Source of the DNA: Variovorax paradoxus
GTDB taxonomy: Bacteria > Pseudomonadota > Gammaproteobacteria > Burkholderiales > Burkholderiaceae_C
DNA: 64,000 nt
Direction of reading: 5' to 3'
Assembly: GCF_030815975.1 (NCBI RefSeq)
Contig: NZ_JAUSXL010000002.1
Location: 3,770,501 to 3,834,500, forward strand
Below the pieces are notes generated by a model. That model ran no database searches and was not told the DNA's origin. It worked only from the letters and a program-made list of their open reading frames with translations. Made by a program: the position numbers and the translations under genes. Shown in pieces: positions 20,581-28,822 of this stretch; position 1 is the stretch's first letter; each line of letters begins with the position of its first letter.

Positions 20581-21405
20581 GTGGACATCGTTTTGCTGGT
20601 GAAGGCCGCCGTCATGGGCATCGTCGAGGGGCTGACCGAGTTTCTGCCGATCTCGTCGACAGGGCATCTGATTCTTGCGGGCTCGCTGCTCGGTTTCGAC
20701 GACGACAAGGCCAAGGTGTTCGACATTGCCATCCAGACAGGAGCGATCTTCGCGGTGATCCTGGTGTATTGGCAGAAGATCCACGCCACCGTGGTGGCGC
20801 TGCCGAGGCAGCCCAAGGCAAGGCGCCTTGCCATCAACGTGGTGCTCGGATTCATCCCCGCCGTGGTGCTGGGCCTCGTGTTCGGCAAGATGATCAAGGC
20901 GCACCTGTTCACCCCGGTGGTCGTGGCAAGCACCTTCATCATCGGCGGCTTCATCATCCTCTGGGCCGAGAAGCGGCCGCCGGGCTCGGTGCGCATCGAG
21001 CATGTCGACGACATGACGATGTGGGACGCCCTCAAGGTCGGCCTGGTGCAGTGCTTCGCGATGATCCCGGGCACCAGCCGCAGCGGCTCGACCATCATCG
21101 GCGGCATGCTGCTGGGCCTGTCGCGCCAGGCGGCCACCGACTTCTCGTTCTTCCTGGCCATTCCGACACTGATCGGCGCCGGTGCCTACAGCCTCTACAA
21201 GGAGCGCGCGCTGCTGTCGGTGGCCGACATTCCGCTGTTCTCCGTGGGGCTGGTGTTTTCCTTCATCAGCGCCTGGCTCTGCGTGCGCTGGCTGCTGAAG
21301 TACATCAGCACGCATGACTTCATTCCGTTTGCCTGGTACCGCATCGCCTTCGGCATCGTGGTGCTGGCCACGGCGTGGACCGGCACGGTGGTCTGGGCGG
21401 AGTAA
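20581..21405 (+). CDS. uppP: Undecaprenyl-diphosphatase
   Basis: Inner-membrane BacA/UppP, 274 aa, which dephosphorylates undecaprenyl pyrophosphate to recycle the lipid carrier for cell-wall synthesis; overproduction is known to give bacitracin resistance. Seen: the conserved [15 protein letters not shown] motif with its paired Glu, the second motif PGTSRSGST, and about eight membrane helices. The start is a GTG set 5 bases after a good AAAGGAG; an upstream TTG in the same frame would place the ribosome-binding site inside the gene. It appears to be a stand-alone gene. Confidence 0.97.
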   Translation: MDIVLLVKAAVMGIVEGLTEFLPISSTGHLILAGSLLGFDDDKAKVFDIAIQTGAIFAVILVYWQKIHATVVALPRQPKARRLAINVVLGFIPAVVLGLVFGKMIKAHLFTPVVVASTFIIGGFIILWAEKRPPGSVRIEHVDDMTMWDALKVGLVQCFAMIPGTSRSGSTIIGGMLLGLSRQAATDFSFFLAIPTLIGAGAYSLYKERALLSVADIPLFSVGLVFSFISAWLCVRWLLKYISTHDFIPFAWYRIAFGIVVLATAWTGTVVWAE

Positions 21406-21417
21406 GCGCAGCTGCAC

Positions 21418-21438
21418 GGCAGGCAGGCAGGCAGGCAG
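21418..21438. repeat. GGCA tetranucleotide tandem repeat
   Basis: Five tandem GGCA copies lie just after the uppP stop. They are outside any recognised gene, so slippage would not alter a protein. No hairpin of terminator type is evident within it. Confidence 0.85.
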
Positions 21439-21494
21439 TTCAGGCTGCCGCTGCTGCGAACACGCGAGGCACTTGATTCGGCCGGCGCCGGCTT

Positions 21495-22172
21495 TCAGCG
21501 CAGCAACATGGGCCCGCTGGCCATGTGCGCCGCCTCGCTGCGCGAGCCGAGCGCCAGCTTTCTGTAGATGCCCTTGATGCGGCATTCGACCGCCAGCCGG
21601 GGCATGGCAAGTGCTTCGGCGATGCCGCGGTGGCCGAGCCCCTGCACCACGAGTTCGAGCATCTTGCGTTCTTGCGGCGTCAGCGCCGCGTCGGGAATCG
21701 ACGATGAATCGGCCGCGTGCCCCGCATGCCATGCGAGCACACGCCGTGCAATGGCCGGATCGATCGGTGCGCCGCCCTGCTCGATGCTGCGCAGGCCGAT
21801 GCTCAGTTCGAGGTCGTCGCGCTCCTTCAGGAGATAGGCCACCGCGCCTGCGCGAAGCGCTGAAAAAATCGCATCTTCGCTGCGGGAGGCGGAAATGGCC
21901 ACGGCCGGCACCTGCGGGTGATGCGACTGCAGCCACTCGATGAACTCGATGCCGCTGTCGCCAGGCAAGCCGATGTCCACCAGCACGACGCCGAAGCTCG
22001 GCCTCTCGAGCAATTGCATGGCCATCTCGCCATCGCCTGCCCAGGCGATTTGCGGCTCGTCGCATCCGAGGGTCGACAGGATGTAGCGCAAACGTTCCTG
22101 TATCGCCGTGTCGTTTTCGACCACGAGCGCCGGGCTCAGGCAGACGGCTTCGACGGGTTCCGGAGAGAACAT
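21495..22172 (-). CDS. LuxR/FixJ-type response regulator with a divergent DNA-binding helix
   Basis: A 225-aa NarL/FixJ-class regulator. Seen: a receiver (about residues 14-130) with VENDTAIQERL, phospho-Asp in VVLVDIGLPGDSG, AISAS and YLLKERDD, and a LuxR-type HTH (about 160-220). It is clearly a paralogue of the regulator at the other end of this locus, sharing LRSIEQGG-PIDPAIAR. Its recognition region reads MPRLAVECRIKGIYRKL where the paralogue has ISRLTVECHTKNIYRKL, so it may bind a different site or bind weakly. It follows the DISM kinase gene by 183 nt on the same strand. Inferred: one of two outputs of that kinase. Confidence 0.9.
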   Translation of the reverse strand: MFSPEPVEAVCLSPALVVENDTAIQERLRYILSTLGCDEPQIAWAGDGEMAMQLLERPSFGVVLVDIGLPGDSGIEFIEWLQSHHPQVPAVAISASRSEDAIFSALRAGAVAYLLKERDDLELSIGLRSIEQGGAPIDPAIARRVLAWHAGHAADSSSIPDAALTPQERKMLELVVQGLGHRGIAEALAMPRLAVECRIKGIYRKLALGSRSEAAHMASGPMLLR

Positions 22173-22355
22173 TTGGATGGCATTCTGGGGCTGTGGCCGA
22201 AATACTGGGACGTTTCGACTTATTTTCTACGAATGTTGTCGCAATTCATATTCGTGTTCTCCGGTTTGCCCATGCCTTGGTCAGGGCCTTGCATCGCTGG
22301 CCTGGCGCGGGTGGCGCCGCCGGTCCGGCGAACCCCAGGACCAAGAGGCGGGCGC

Positions 22356-24260
22356 TCAGGCCGCGGATGCCAGCGGCATCCGCAGCGCCAGTTGTGTCTG
22401 GCCGGGCCGCGAATGCAGTTGCAGGTCGGCCTCCAGGCGGCGCGCACGCGCGCGCAGGCTGCGCAAGCCCGCGCCGGCACCCTTGTCGGCACCATCCACC
22501 GCAAAGCCGCGGCCGTCGTCGCGCACGCTGAGCAGCAATTCGGCGCCGGCGCGCGTCACCGCCACATCCACGCGGCGGCTTGCGCTGTGCTTGAGCACAT
22601 TGGTCAGTGCTTCCTGCAGAAAACGCAGCAGGTCCAGGCTCTGCGAGGCGGTGAGTTCGAGCGTCTCGATGTTCGACACCTGCCAGCGGCAGTCGATGCC
22701 ATTGGCGTCGAGCAACTGGGAGGTGCGGTGCCGCAGAGGCGCGAGCAGTTCGCCGAATGTCCGGACGCCGTCGTGGCGGCCCGTGGCCTCGATGATCAGC
22801 CGCAGGTCGTCGCGCAGGCGCTTGAGCATGGCAAGCAGTTCGGGGGCGCAGAGGTTCTCGGGCTTGCGTTCGAGCGTTGCGATGCTGCCGACCAGCATGC
22901 CGCCCAACCCGTCGTGCAGGTCGCTTGCGAGGTTGACGCGCTCGGCGATGCGCGCATGCGTGAGCTCGAGCGCATGCTGCTGCGCGAGCGTGGCGGCCAG
23001 TTCGGCCTTGGCGGCGTTCACTTCCTCGATCAGCTCGGTGTTGAAGTTCTCGATGCGTTTCAGGCTTTGCACGAAGCGTCCGGCCTGGGTCAGCGCCATG
23101 CCGAGCAGCAAGCCGTACGATGACATCGTCGTGTAGTAGATGTTGCTGTCGATCACCTGGGTGAACACCAGCAGGTCGTGCGCGCCGGTCACCGCCGACA
23201 GGGCCATGAAGGGCGCAAGGGAACGCATCGGGCTGTTTCGATGGCGCAAGGCGTGAATCAGCGCGGCGCTGTTCACGGCAATGATCGTGAGGCCGCCCAC
23301 CAGCGTCCAGAGTGCGCGGTGAGCGAGCAGGTCCGCGGAGGCGGCGAGCCACAGGTCGAGCACGCCGGCCACCGCGATCAGCAGCGCAATGCCTTCCAGG
23401 CGCGGCATGCGCCGCTCGCAGAAGCGCAGCGCGAAGACGACGTAGGACACGCTGAAGAGCAGCAGCAGTGAGGTGTTCAATGCCTGCCAGCTGTGGTTGC
23501 TCGCAAACGGCCAGGGGCTGGTTGCGATCTGGTTGTAGCCGAACAGGAGCCACAGCACCGACATCAGCGCGAACCAGCCATACGCCGTCTCGCGCCGGCG
23601 CATGGCCCACAGCGCGGCGAAGAAAGCCGAAACCGCGGCGCTCACCGCGAGGCCAAGCATCTGAAGATCGCGGCGCAAGAGCCGCTCCTGCTCGTAGTCC
23701 GCCTGCATCGCCGCGGGTGCGCCGAGGCTGACCGGACCGAGGCCGGCCTGGTAGGCGGACAGGCCCGCGACGCGTATCAGCAGCGTGTTGCGGCCCGCCT
23801 GCAGCAGCGGCGGCGCCAGCAGCCAGTAGCGCGGGCTGTTCCAGGCGCGTGTCAGCGGTTCGACCAGGCTCTCGTCGCGCCAGATGGGGGTGCCGTTGAG
23901 CGACACCGCGCCGGCCATGTTGAGGTAGTGCAGCAGCAAGCCGACCTCGGTGACCTGCGCGGGCTGGTCCCAGGTCAGCCGGTACCAGACCACGCCGTCG
24001 AAGCCGGGCCAGCGCGCGGCCCAGCTGTCGGGCAGGGCGACGGGCGTCCAGCCATCGGCCGGCGGGGTGGCCTCGTCCCAGCCGGTGCCGCGCACGGCTT
24101 CGACATGGAATTCAGGGGCGGGCTGCGCCTGCGCCATGCCGGCCGCGACGAGCAGAGCAAGAAAGAGGAAGCAGGCGCCGATCCGTGCAGCAAGCCATGC
24201 CGCGAGGCCAGGGCGCGCGAGTCGGCGGCCAGCCTGCGGCGGAGATTCTTCGTATGGCAT
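22356..24260 (-). CDS. 7TMR-DISM sensor histidine kinase
   Basis: A 634-aa membrane kinase. Seen: a signal-like hydrophobic N-terminus ending near AQAQ, a periplasmic jelly-roll-like DISM extracellular domain (about residues 50-190; WYRLTWDQPAQVTEVGLLL), seven closely spaced membrane helices (about 200-400), a coiled-coil linker, a HisKA_3 box SDLHDGLGG with His449, and a HATPase domain (N-box EALTNVLKHS, about 548-557; DDGRGF). HisKA_3 kinases pair with NarL-type regulators, and two flank this locus. The DISM outer domain resembles carbohydrate-binding folds, so an extracellular ligand is likely. It is divergent from the adhesin gene with only 85 nt between. Confidence 0.93.
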   Translation of the reverse strand: MPYEESPPQAGRRLARPGLAAWLAARIGACFLFLALLVAAGMAQAQPAPEFHVEAVRGTGWDEATPPADGWTPVALPDSWAARWPGFDGVVWYRLTWDQPAQVTEVGLLLHYLNMAGAVSLNGTPIWRDESLVEPLTRAWNSPRYWLLAPPLLQAGRNTLLIRVAGLSAYQAGLGPVSLGAPAAMQADYEQERLLRRDLQMLGLAVSAAVSAFFAALWAMRRRETAYGWFALMSVLWLLFGYNQIATSPWPFASNHSWQALNTSLLLLFSVSYVVFALRFCERRMPRLEGIALLIAVAGVLDLWLAASADLLAHRALWTLVGGLTIIAVNSAALIHALRHRNSPMRSLAPFMALSAVTGAHDLLVFTQVIDSNIYYTTMSSYGLLLGMALTQAGRFVQSLKRIENFNTELIEEVNAAKAELAATLAQQHALELTHARIAERVNLASDLHDGLGGMLVGSIATLERKPENLCAPELLAMLKRLRDDLRLIIEATGRHDGVRTFGELLAPLRHRTSQLLDANGIDCRWQVSNIETLELTASQSLDLLRFLQEALTNVLKHSASRRVDVAVTRAGAELLLSVRDDGRGFAVDGADKGAGAGLRSLRARARRLEADLQLHSRPGQTQLALRMPLASAA

Positions 24261-24345
24261 TTACCAGCTTTCGGGGATGGCTTGGTCGGGACGGGAAAGA
24301 CACACTTAGTCTTACTTGTTTTATTTGCTTTCAAGAAAGAAGTCC

Positions 24346-26337
24346 ATGCCCCCACGAATCCATGCGCACGGCGTCCGCGGAAGTGCGCACAAGGCATCCA
24401 CCAGAAAAGAGCGGCTGGCGCGCGCCTTCCGGCATCTGCCGGTGGTTGCGCTGCTGGTCGGGGGAAGCGCTTACGCGGCGGGGTTTGCCGATGGTGTCGC
24501 GGGCGGCGTCGGCCCGGCGAATTCCGGTGGGACCGGAGGGGCCGGCGGCGCCGCGGCCGTTGTCTCGGGAGACGGGGCTGCCGCACTCGGTGCGGGCGGT
24601 GATGGCGGCGGGGGCGCTGCTGGCGGCACCGGCGGCGCGGGCGGGGCAGGAGCCCGCGCAACCGCAGGCGGCGCGACAGGCATTGGCGGTGGCGGCAGCG
24701 GCGGGGCAGGTCTTGCAAGTGGCATAGGGGGCGCGGGCGGTACCGGGGCAGGCGCAACCGCAGCAGGCGCCACAGCCATTGGCAGCGGAGGTGGCGGTGG
24801 CGAGGGTAGTGCGGGCGGCACGGGTGGTGCCGGAGGGCGCGGCGCCCAGGCTTCGGCTGGAGGCGCCATCGCCCTCGGTGCAGGTGGCACGGGCGGTGAG
24901 GGCTGCTGTGGGAGCGTCCAGCAGCAAGGTGGCAACGGCGCGCAGGCCACGGGGGAGGCCGCGATCGCTATCGGGAGCGCCTCCGGCACCAGGGCCGGCG
25001 CCGTGGCATCCGGGAATGGCAGCACCGCGATCGGCGGCGCAGGCAACGGTGCTTCGGGAGCGGCTGCGCTGGCGACCGGCAGCGTGGCGATCGGGTCCGG
25101 CAGCCAGGTCGCGAGCGGCGCGAGCGGCAGCGTGGCCATCGGCGGAAATTCCGTCGCCACGGCAGCCAACACGGTTTCCTTCGGCTCCGTCGGACAGACG
25201 CGTGGCCTGGTCAACGTCAGTGCCGGATCGGTGACGGCCACGAGCACCGACGCCGTCAACGGCGGCCAGTTGTACTCCGTGCAACAAGCCGCCAACGCTG
25301 CGTCCAACGCTGCAGACGTGGCTCAAGCAACTGCCAGCGCCGCAACGGGCACGGCGGTTCTTGCCCAGACGGCGGCGGTGGCAGCCCAGGGCACGGCGAA
25401 CACCGCCCTGGGCGTGGCGAACAATTCGGTTCAGTATGGTCCGGGCGGTACGAGCGTCAGCCTGAATGCCAACGACGGCGCGGGAACCACGCTCAACAAC
25501 GTGCGTGCCGGCACGGCCGCGACGGATGCCGCCAACGTCGGGCAGGTCCGGCAGGCGGAACAGGGCGCTGTCACGGCCTCCAACAGCTTCACGATGCAGC
25601 AAGTGACCGCACTGCAGAGCGTCATGAACCAGGCCCTTGCCAACGGCCTGTGCAGCTTCAGCGGGGGCAGCGTGACCTGCGGCACGGGCAGCAAGGCCAC
25701 CGGTGCGGGTGCCACGGCGATGGGTACCAATGCCATTGCCGACGGGGAGGGCACCACCGCCGTGGGCAGCGGCGCCGAGGCCCGCCATGCCGGCTCGGTG
25801 GCCATCGGCGCAGGCGCCAAGGCCCTGGCCGATCCCACCACCGCCGTGGGCAACAACGCGGTGGCCACCGGCAACAACGCCGTGGCGCTGGGTGCCAACA
25901 CGCTGGCCACGGGCAGCAATGCGGTCGCGCTGGGCCAGGGTTCGGTGGCGGATCGCGACAACACCGTGTCGGTGGGCAACGCGGCCACCGGGCAGTTGCG
26001 CGGCATTGCGAATGTCGCTCCGGGCCTGCTGGGCACCGATGCCGTCAACGTCAACCAACTGCAGCAGGCGGTGAGCAACGCGACCAGCCAGGCAAACGCC
26101 TTTGCCGCAAAAGGCGTGGCAGCGGCACTGGCCATGCCGTCGATGCCGGCCCTGCCGGCGGGCAGGAAATGGATGGGTGCCGCCGTGGGCAACTACGCCG
26201 GCGCATCGGCCATCGGCTTCGCTTTCGGCTACCAGGTCAACGACAACCTGAACCTGGGCCTGGGTGTCTCCACTGCAACCAGCAGCGGCAGCAGCAACCG
26301 CATTGCCGCTCGCCTGCAGGCGGGCTATGCATGGTGA
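24346..26337 (+). CDS. Trimeric autotransporter adhesin (YadA-like) with a Gly-rich repeat head
   Basis: A 663-aa surface adhesin of type Vc. Seen: a long basic N-region and signal peptide (to about residue 45, ending AYAAGFADG). Next comes a Gly/Ala-rich region (about 50-210) of roughly 30-34-residue units alternating GGTGGAGG with head-like A-x-A-IG motifs and including one CC pair. YadA-head repeats (SVAIGGNSVA) follow, then a neck GLVNVSAGSVTATSTDAVNGGQ, a helical stalk, a second head (about 450-550, NAVALGANTLATGSNAVALG), a second neck GIANVAPGLLGTDAVN, and a ~70-residue membrane anchor ending in Trp. The start is the ATG after AAGAAAGAAG. It is flanked by a sensor kinase and two response regulators. 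Confidence 0.93.
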   Translation: MPPRIHAHGVRGSAHKASTRKERLARAFRHLPVVALLVGGSAYAAGFADGVAGGVGPANSGGTGGAGGAAAVVSGDGAAALGAGGDGGGGAAGGTGGAGGAGARATAGGATGIGGGGSGGAGLASGIGGAGGTGAGATAAGATAIGSGGGGGEGSAGGTGGAGGRGAQASAGGAIALGAGGTGGEGCCGSVQQQGGNGAQATGEAAIAIGSASGTRAGAVASGNGSTAIGGAGNGASGAAALATGSVAIGSGSQVASGASGSVAIGGNSVATAANTVSFGSVGQTRGLVNVSAGSVTATSTDAVNGGQLYSVQQAANAASNAADVAQATASAATGTAVLAQTAAVAAQGTANTALGVANNSVQYGPGGTSVSLNANDGAGTTLNNVRAGTAATDAANVGQVRQAEQGAVTASNSFTMQQVTALQSVMNQALANGLCSFSGGSVTCGTGSKATGAGATAMGTNAIADGEGTTAVGSGAEARHAGSVAIGAGAKALADPTTAVGNNAVATGNNAVALGANTLATGSNAVALGQGSVADRDNTVSVGNAATGQLRGIANVAPGLLGTDAVNVNQLQQAVSNATSQANAFAAKGVAAALAMPSMPALPAGRKWMGAAVGNYAGASAIGFAFGYQVNDNLNLGLGVSTATSSGSSNRIAARLQAGYAW

Positions 26338-26368
26338 GGCGCGCAGAAAGAACGCGGGCAGTCGCCGA

Positions 26369-27076
26369 TCAGTGCAGCAAGCCGTGCCTCCGGGCCTGAT
26401 AGACGGCCTCGGTGCGAGAGCTGACGGCCAGCTTGCGGTAGATGTTCTTGGTGTGGCATTCCACGGTCAGCCTGGAGATCGACAGCGATTCGGCCATGTC
26501 GCGGTTGCTCAGCCCCTGCGCCACGAGCTCGAGGATCTTGCGCTCTCGCGGGGTGAGGGCGACGGGCAGCGGGGCGGGTGCATCGGCCACCGACACTGCG
26601 GGTAGCAACGGCCGCTGCGCTGCAAGCCAACCAAGGATGTGGCGCGCGATGGCCGGATCGATCGGCGAGCCCCCTTGCTCGATGCTGCGCAGCGCAATGC
26701 CCAGTTCGAGATCGTCGCGTTCCTTCAGCAGGTAGCCGATGGCGCCGGCGCGCAGCGCCGCGAAGATGGTTTCCTCGGTCCGCCAGGCCGAGATCACCAC
26801 CGCGGGCACCTTGGGATGCAGTGTCTGCATCCAGTCGATCAGCTCGACCCCGCTGCCGTCCGGCAGGCCGATGTCGACCAGTGCGATGCCAAAGCTCCGA
26901 GCGTCGAGCAGCTCCTTGGCCGTGGCAATGCTGTCGGCCCAGGCGATCTGCGGCTCGCCGCCGCCGAGCGTGGACAGCACGCGGCCCAGGCGCTCGCGCA
27001 TCGCCGGGTCGTCTTCGACCACCAGCGAGGGATTCAGGAAAACGGCTTCGATGGCTTCGGATGGAGAAATGGACAT
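26369..27076 (-). CDS. LuxR/FixJ-type response regulator (paralogue at the adhesin locus)
   Basis: A 235-aa NarL/FixJ-class regulator. Seen: a receiver with VVEDDPAMRERLGRVLSTLGG, phospho-Asp in GIALVDIGLPDGSG, VISAW and YLLKERDD, and a canonical LuxR HTH (LTPRERKILELVAQGLSNRDMAESLSIS split across helices 1-3, then TVECHTKNIYRKL). It is closely related along its length to the regulator at 21495-22172 but keeps the consensus HTH. It converges on the adhesin gene (31 nt between the stops) and lies 55 nt after the alpha/beta hydrolase on the same strand. Its kinase is probably the DISM kinase of this locus. Confidence 0.92.
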   Translation of the reverse strand: MSISPSEAIEAVFLNPSLVVEDDPAMRERLGRVLSTLGGGEPQIAWADSIATAKELLDARSFGIALVDIGLPDGSGVELIDWMQTLHPKVPAVVISAWRTEETIFAALRAGAIGYLLKERDDLELGIALRSIEQGGSPIDPAIARHILGWLAAQRPLLPAVSVADAPAPLPVALTPRERKILELVAQGLSNRDMAESLSISRLTVECHTKNIYRKLAVSSRTEAVYQARRHGLLH

Positions 27077-27131
27077 GTGGTCGGCATTCTCATTCTGATC
27101 GGAGGCAGGGCCGGCAGGTTGTTTTGCCGAT

Positions 27132-27941
27132 TCAGCCCATCAGGTTGCGCAGCGCCGCCTCGACGGCCGCCGCGGTGGCCAGCGGCTTTTCCATGGGAAA
27201 CAGGTGCGTGCCGTCGAGCATGGCGATGCGGCCCTTGGTGACCTGCTCGGTCATTGCCATGCCCACCTGCTTCATCTCCGCGGACTGCCGCCCGCCAATG
27301 AAGGCCGCCTTGCACTTGAGCGGATGGCGGCGCAGCAGGGCGCCCAGGTTGTGGGGCAGGGTGTTGTAGATGGCCGTTTCCACGTCGCGGTCGAAACTCA
27401 GCGCGCGCGTGTCTTCGCTCGCGAAGGTGCCGTGGTCGATGTAGTCGTGCAGCACCTGCTCGTCCCACCTGGCAAAGGCCTTCTTGCTGCGGAAGTGCTC
27501 GAACACCGCTTCCCGGTGCGCCCAGCTGTTCTTGCGCTTGCGGCTGATGGCGCCGGGCGACACGGTCTTCATCAACGGAGTGCGCTTCACGATGTTCAGC
27601 GTGTTCGCGCGCCAACCGCCGAGGATCGGCGAATCGAGCAGCACCACGCCGCGTGCGAGCGCCGGATGCAGCGCGGCGCACATCAGGCTCAGGAATCCGC
27701 CAAGCGAATGGCCGACCAGGAACACCGGGCCGCCCGCGCGATCGGCCTGCTGCTGCGCGAAGTCGGCCAGCTGCTGCACCAGGTGCGGCCAGTTGTCGGT
27801 GACGGGGTACTTCGGGTCGTGCCCGAATTTCTCGATCGCATCGACCTCGAAGCCGCGGTTGCGCAGGCTGTCGAGAACGACGCGGTAGGTGCTCGCAGGA
27901 AAGCTGTTGCCGTGCGAGAAGACGACCGGGGGCATCGGCAT
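27132..27941 (-). CDS. Alpha/beta hydrolase
   Basis: A 269-aa cytoplasmic hydrolase. Seen: an oxyanion-type HGNSFPASTYR near the start, the nucleophile elbow GHSLGG with Ser79, a helical cap region, and the late catalytic His of DGTHLFP (His246). Substrate unknown; the family includes esterases, haloperoxidase-like enzymes and lipases. The ATG gives MPMPPVVFSHG, the normal N-terminal strand. It starts 14 nt after the Anbu gene on the same strand, so the two are probably co-transcribed. It could act on products or cofactors of that system, but nothing in the protein proves this. Confidence 0.88.
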   Translation of the reverse strand: MPMPPVVFSHGNSFPASTYRVVLDSLRNRGFEVDAIEKFGHDPKYPVTDNWPHLVQQLADFAQQQADRAGGPVFLVGHSLGGFLSLMCAALHPALARGVVLLDSPILGGWRANTLNIVKRTPLMKTVSPGAISRKRKNSWAHREAVFEHFRSKKAFARWDEQVLHDYIDHGTFASEDTRALSFDRDVETAIYNTLPHNLGALLRRHPLKCKAAFIGGRQSAEMKQVGMAMTEQVTKGRIAMLDGTHLFPMEKPLATAAAVEAALRNLMG

Positions 27942-27955
27942 GGCCGCGGTCGGCT

Positions 27956-28795
27956 TCAGATGAGCTTTTCGTCGGGTGTCGAGATCTTGCGCAGCGCGCT
28001 GTGCCGCGTGGCCGGCATCTTCAGCGGGTGCTCGGTGGCGGAGTCGTCCCACACCGGGTCCTCGATGCTGTCGAACACCTCGCGCAGCTTCTGGCCCCAG
28101 CTGTTGTGCATCATGCGGTAGTAGGGGTTGTCGGCGTCGATGCAGATCACGCGGTCGGTCTCGAGCTTGTTGGCCTCGTACACCACCAGGTCGAGCGGCA
28201 GGCCCACCGAGAGGTTCGACTTCATGGTCGAGTCCATCGACACCAGCGCGCACTTGGCGGCTTCGTCGAGCGGGGTTTCGGGCGTGAGCACGCGGTCGAG
28301 CACCGGCTTGCCGTACTTCGATTCGCCGACCTGGAAGTAGGGCGTCTCGGTGGTGGCCTCGATGAAGTTGCCGGCCGCGTAGACCAGGAACAGGCGCATG
28401 CCTTCGCCCTTGACCTGCCCGCCGAAGATGAAGGACACGTTGAAGTCCAGCCCCGCGTGCTTGAGCGCCTCGGCATCGCGGTCGTACACGTGGCGCACGG
28501 CGGAGCCGAGCACGCGCGCGGCATCGAACATGCTCTTGGCGTTCCAGATGGTGATGGGGTCGCCCTGCGATCCGTCTTCGCGCGTTTCGCGCAGTTCCTC
28601 GATCTGCAGGATTTCACGCACCGACTGCGAGATGCTCAGGTTGCCCGAGGACAGCAGCACCATGACGCGGTCGCCCGGCTGCTCATAGACGATCATCTTG
28701 CGGAAGGTGCTGATGTGGTCCACGCCCGCATTGGTGCGCGAGTCGGAAAGAAACACCAGGCCGGCGTTGAGTTTGATGCCTACGCAATAAGTCAT
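27956..28795 (-). CDS. Proteasome-type protease, Anbu family
   Basis: Predicted Ntn-hydrolase of the Anbu (ancestral beta-subunit, COG3484) family, 279 aa. Seen: the start Met is followed at once by Thr (MTYCVGIKL), the N-terminal nucleophile after Met removal; then LVFLSDSRTNAGVDHIS with the conserved Asp, and TFRKM with the catalytic Lys position (~33). The rest keeps the beta-subunit fold pattern (VLLSSGNLSISQSV, VSFIFGGQVKGEG, LVSMDSTMKSNLSVG). A GTG five codons upstream was rejected because it would bury the Thr. The C-terminus runs about 30 residues past the usual Anbu length. It lies between mutS (27 nt upstream) and the hydrolase. Known Anbu partners are absent. Confidence 0.9.
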   Translation of the reverse strand: MTYCVGIKLNAGLVFLSDSRTNAGVDHISTFRKMIVYEQPGDRVMVLLSSGNLSISQSVREILQIEELRETREDGSQGDPITIWNAKSMFDAARVLGSAVRHVYDRDAEALKHAGLDFNVSFIFGGQVKGEGMRLFLVYAAGNFIEATTETPYFQVGESKYGKPVLDRVLTPETPLDEAAKCALVSMDSTMKSNLSVGLPLDLVVYEANKLETDRVICIDADNPYYRMMHNSWGQKLREVFDSIEDPVWDDSATEHPLKMPATRHSALRKISTPDEKLI

Positions 28796-28822
28796 TTTTT
28801 CATCTCGCACGAAGGATGCCTG

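Noticed and set aside
22173..22355. A small gene in the interval between the regulator and the DISM kinase
   Set aside because: Short frames there lack ribosome-binding sites and recognisable sequence; only a weak CGCCGG/CCGGCG hairpin is visible.
27956..28810. Assigning the protease to HslV or to a 20S beta subunit
   Set aside because: There is no hslU neighbour, and the MTYCVGIKL and SDSRTNAGVD blocks are those of the Anbu family.
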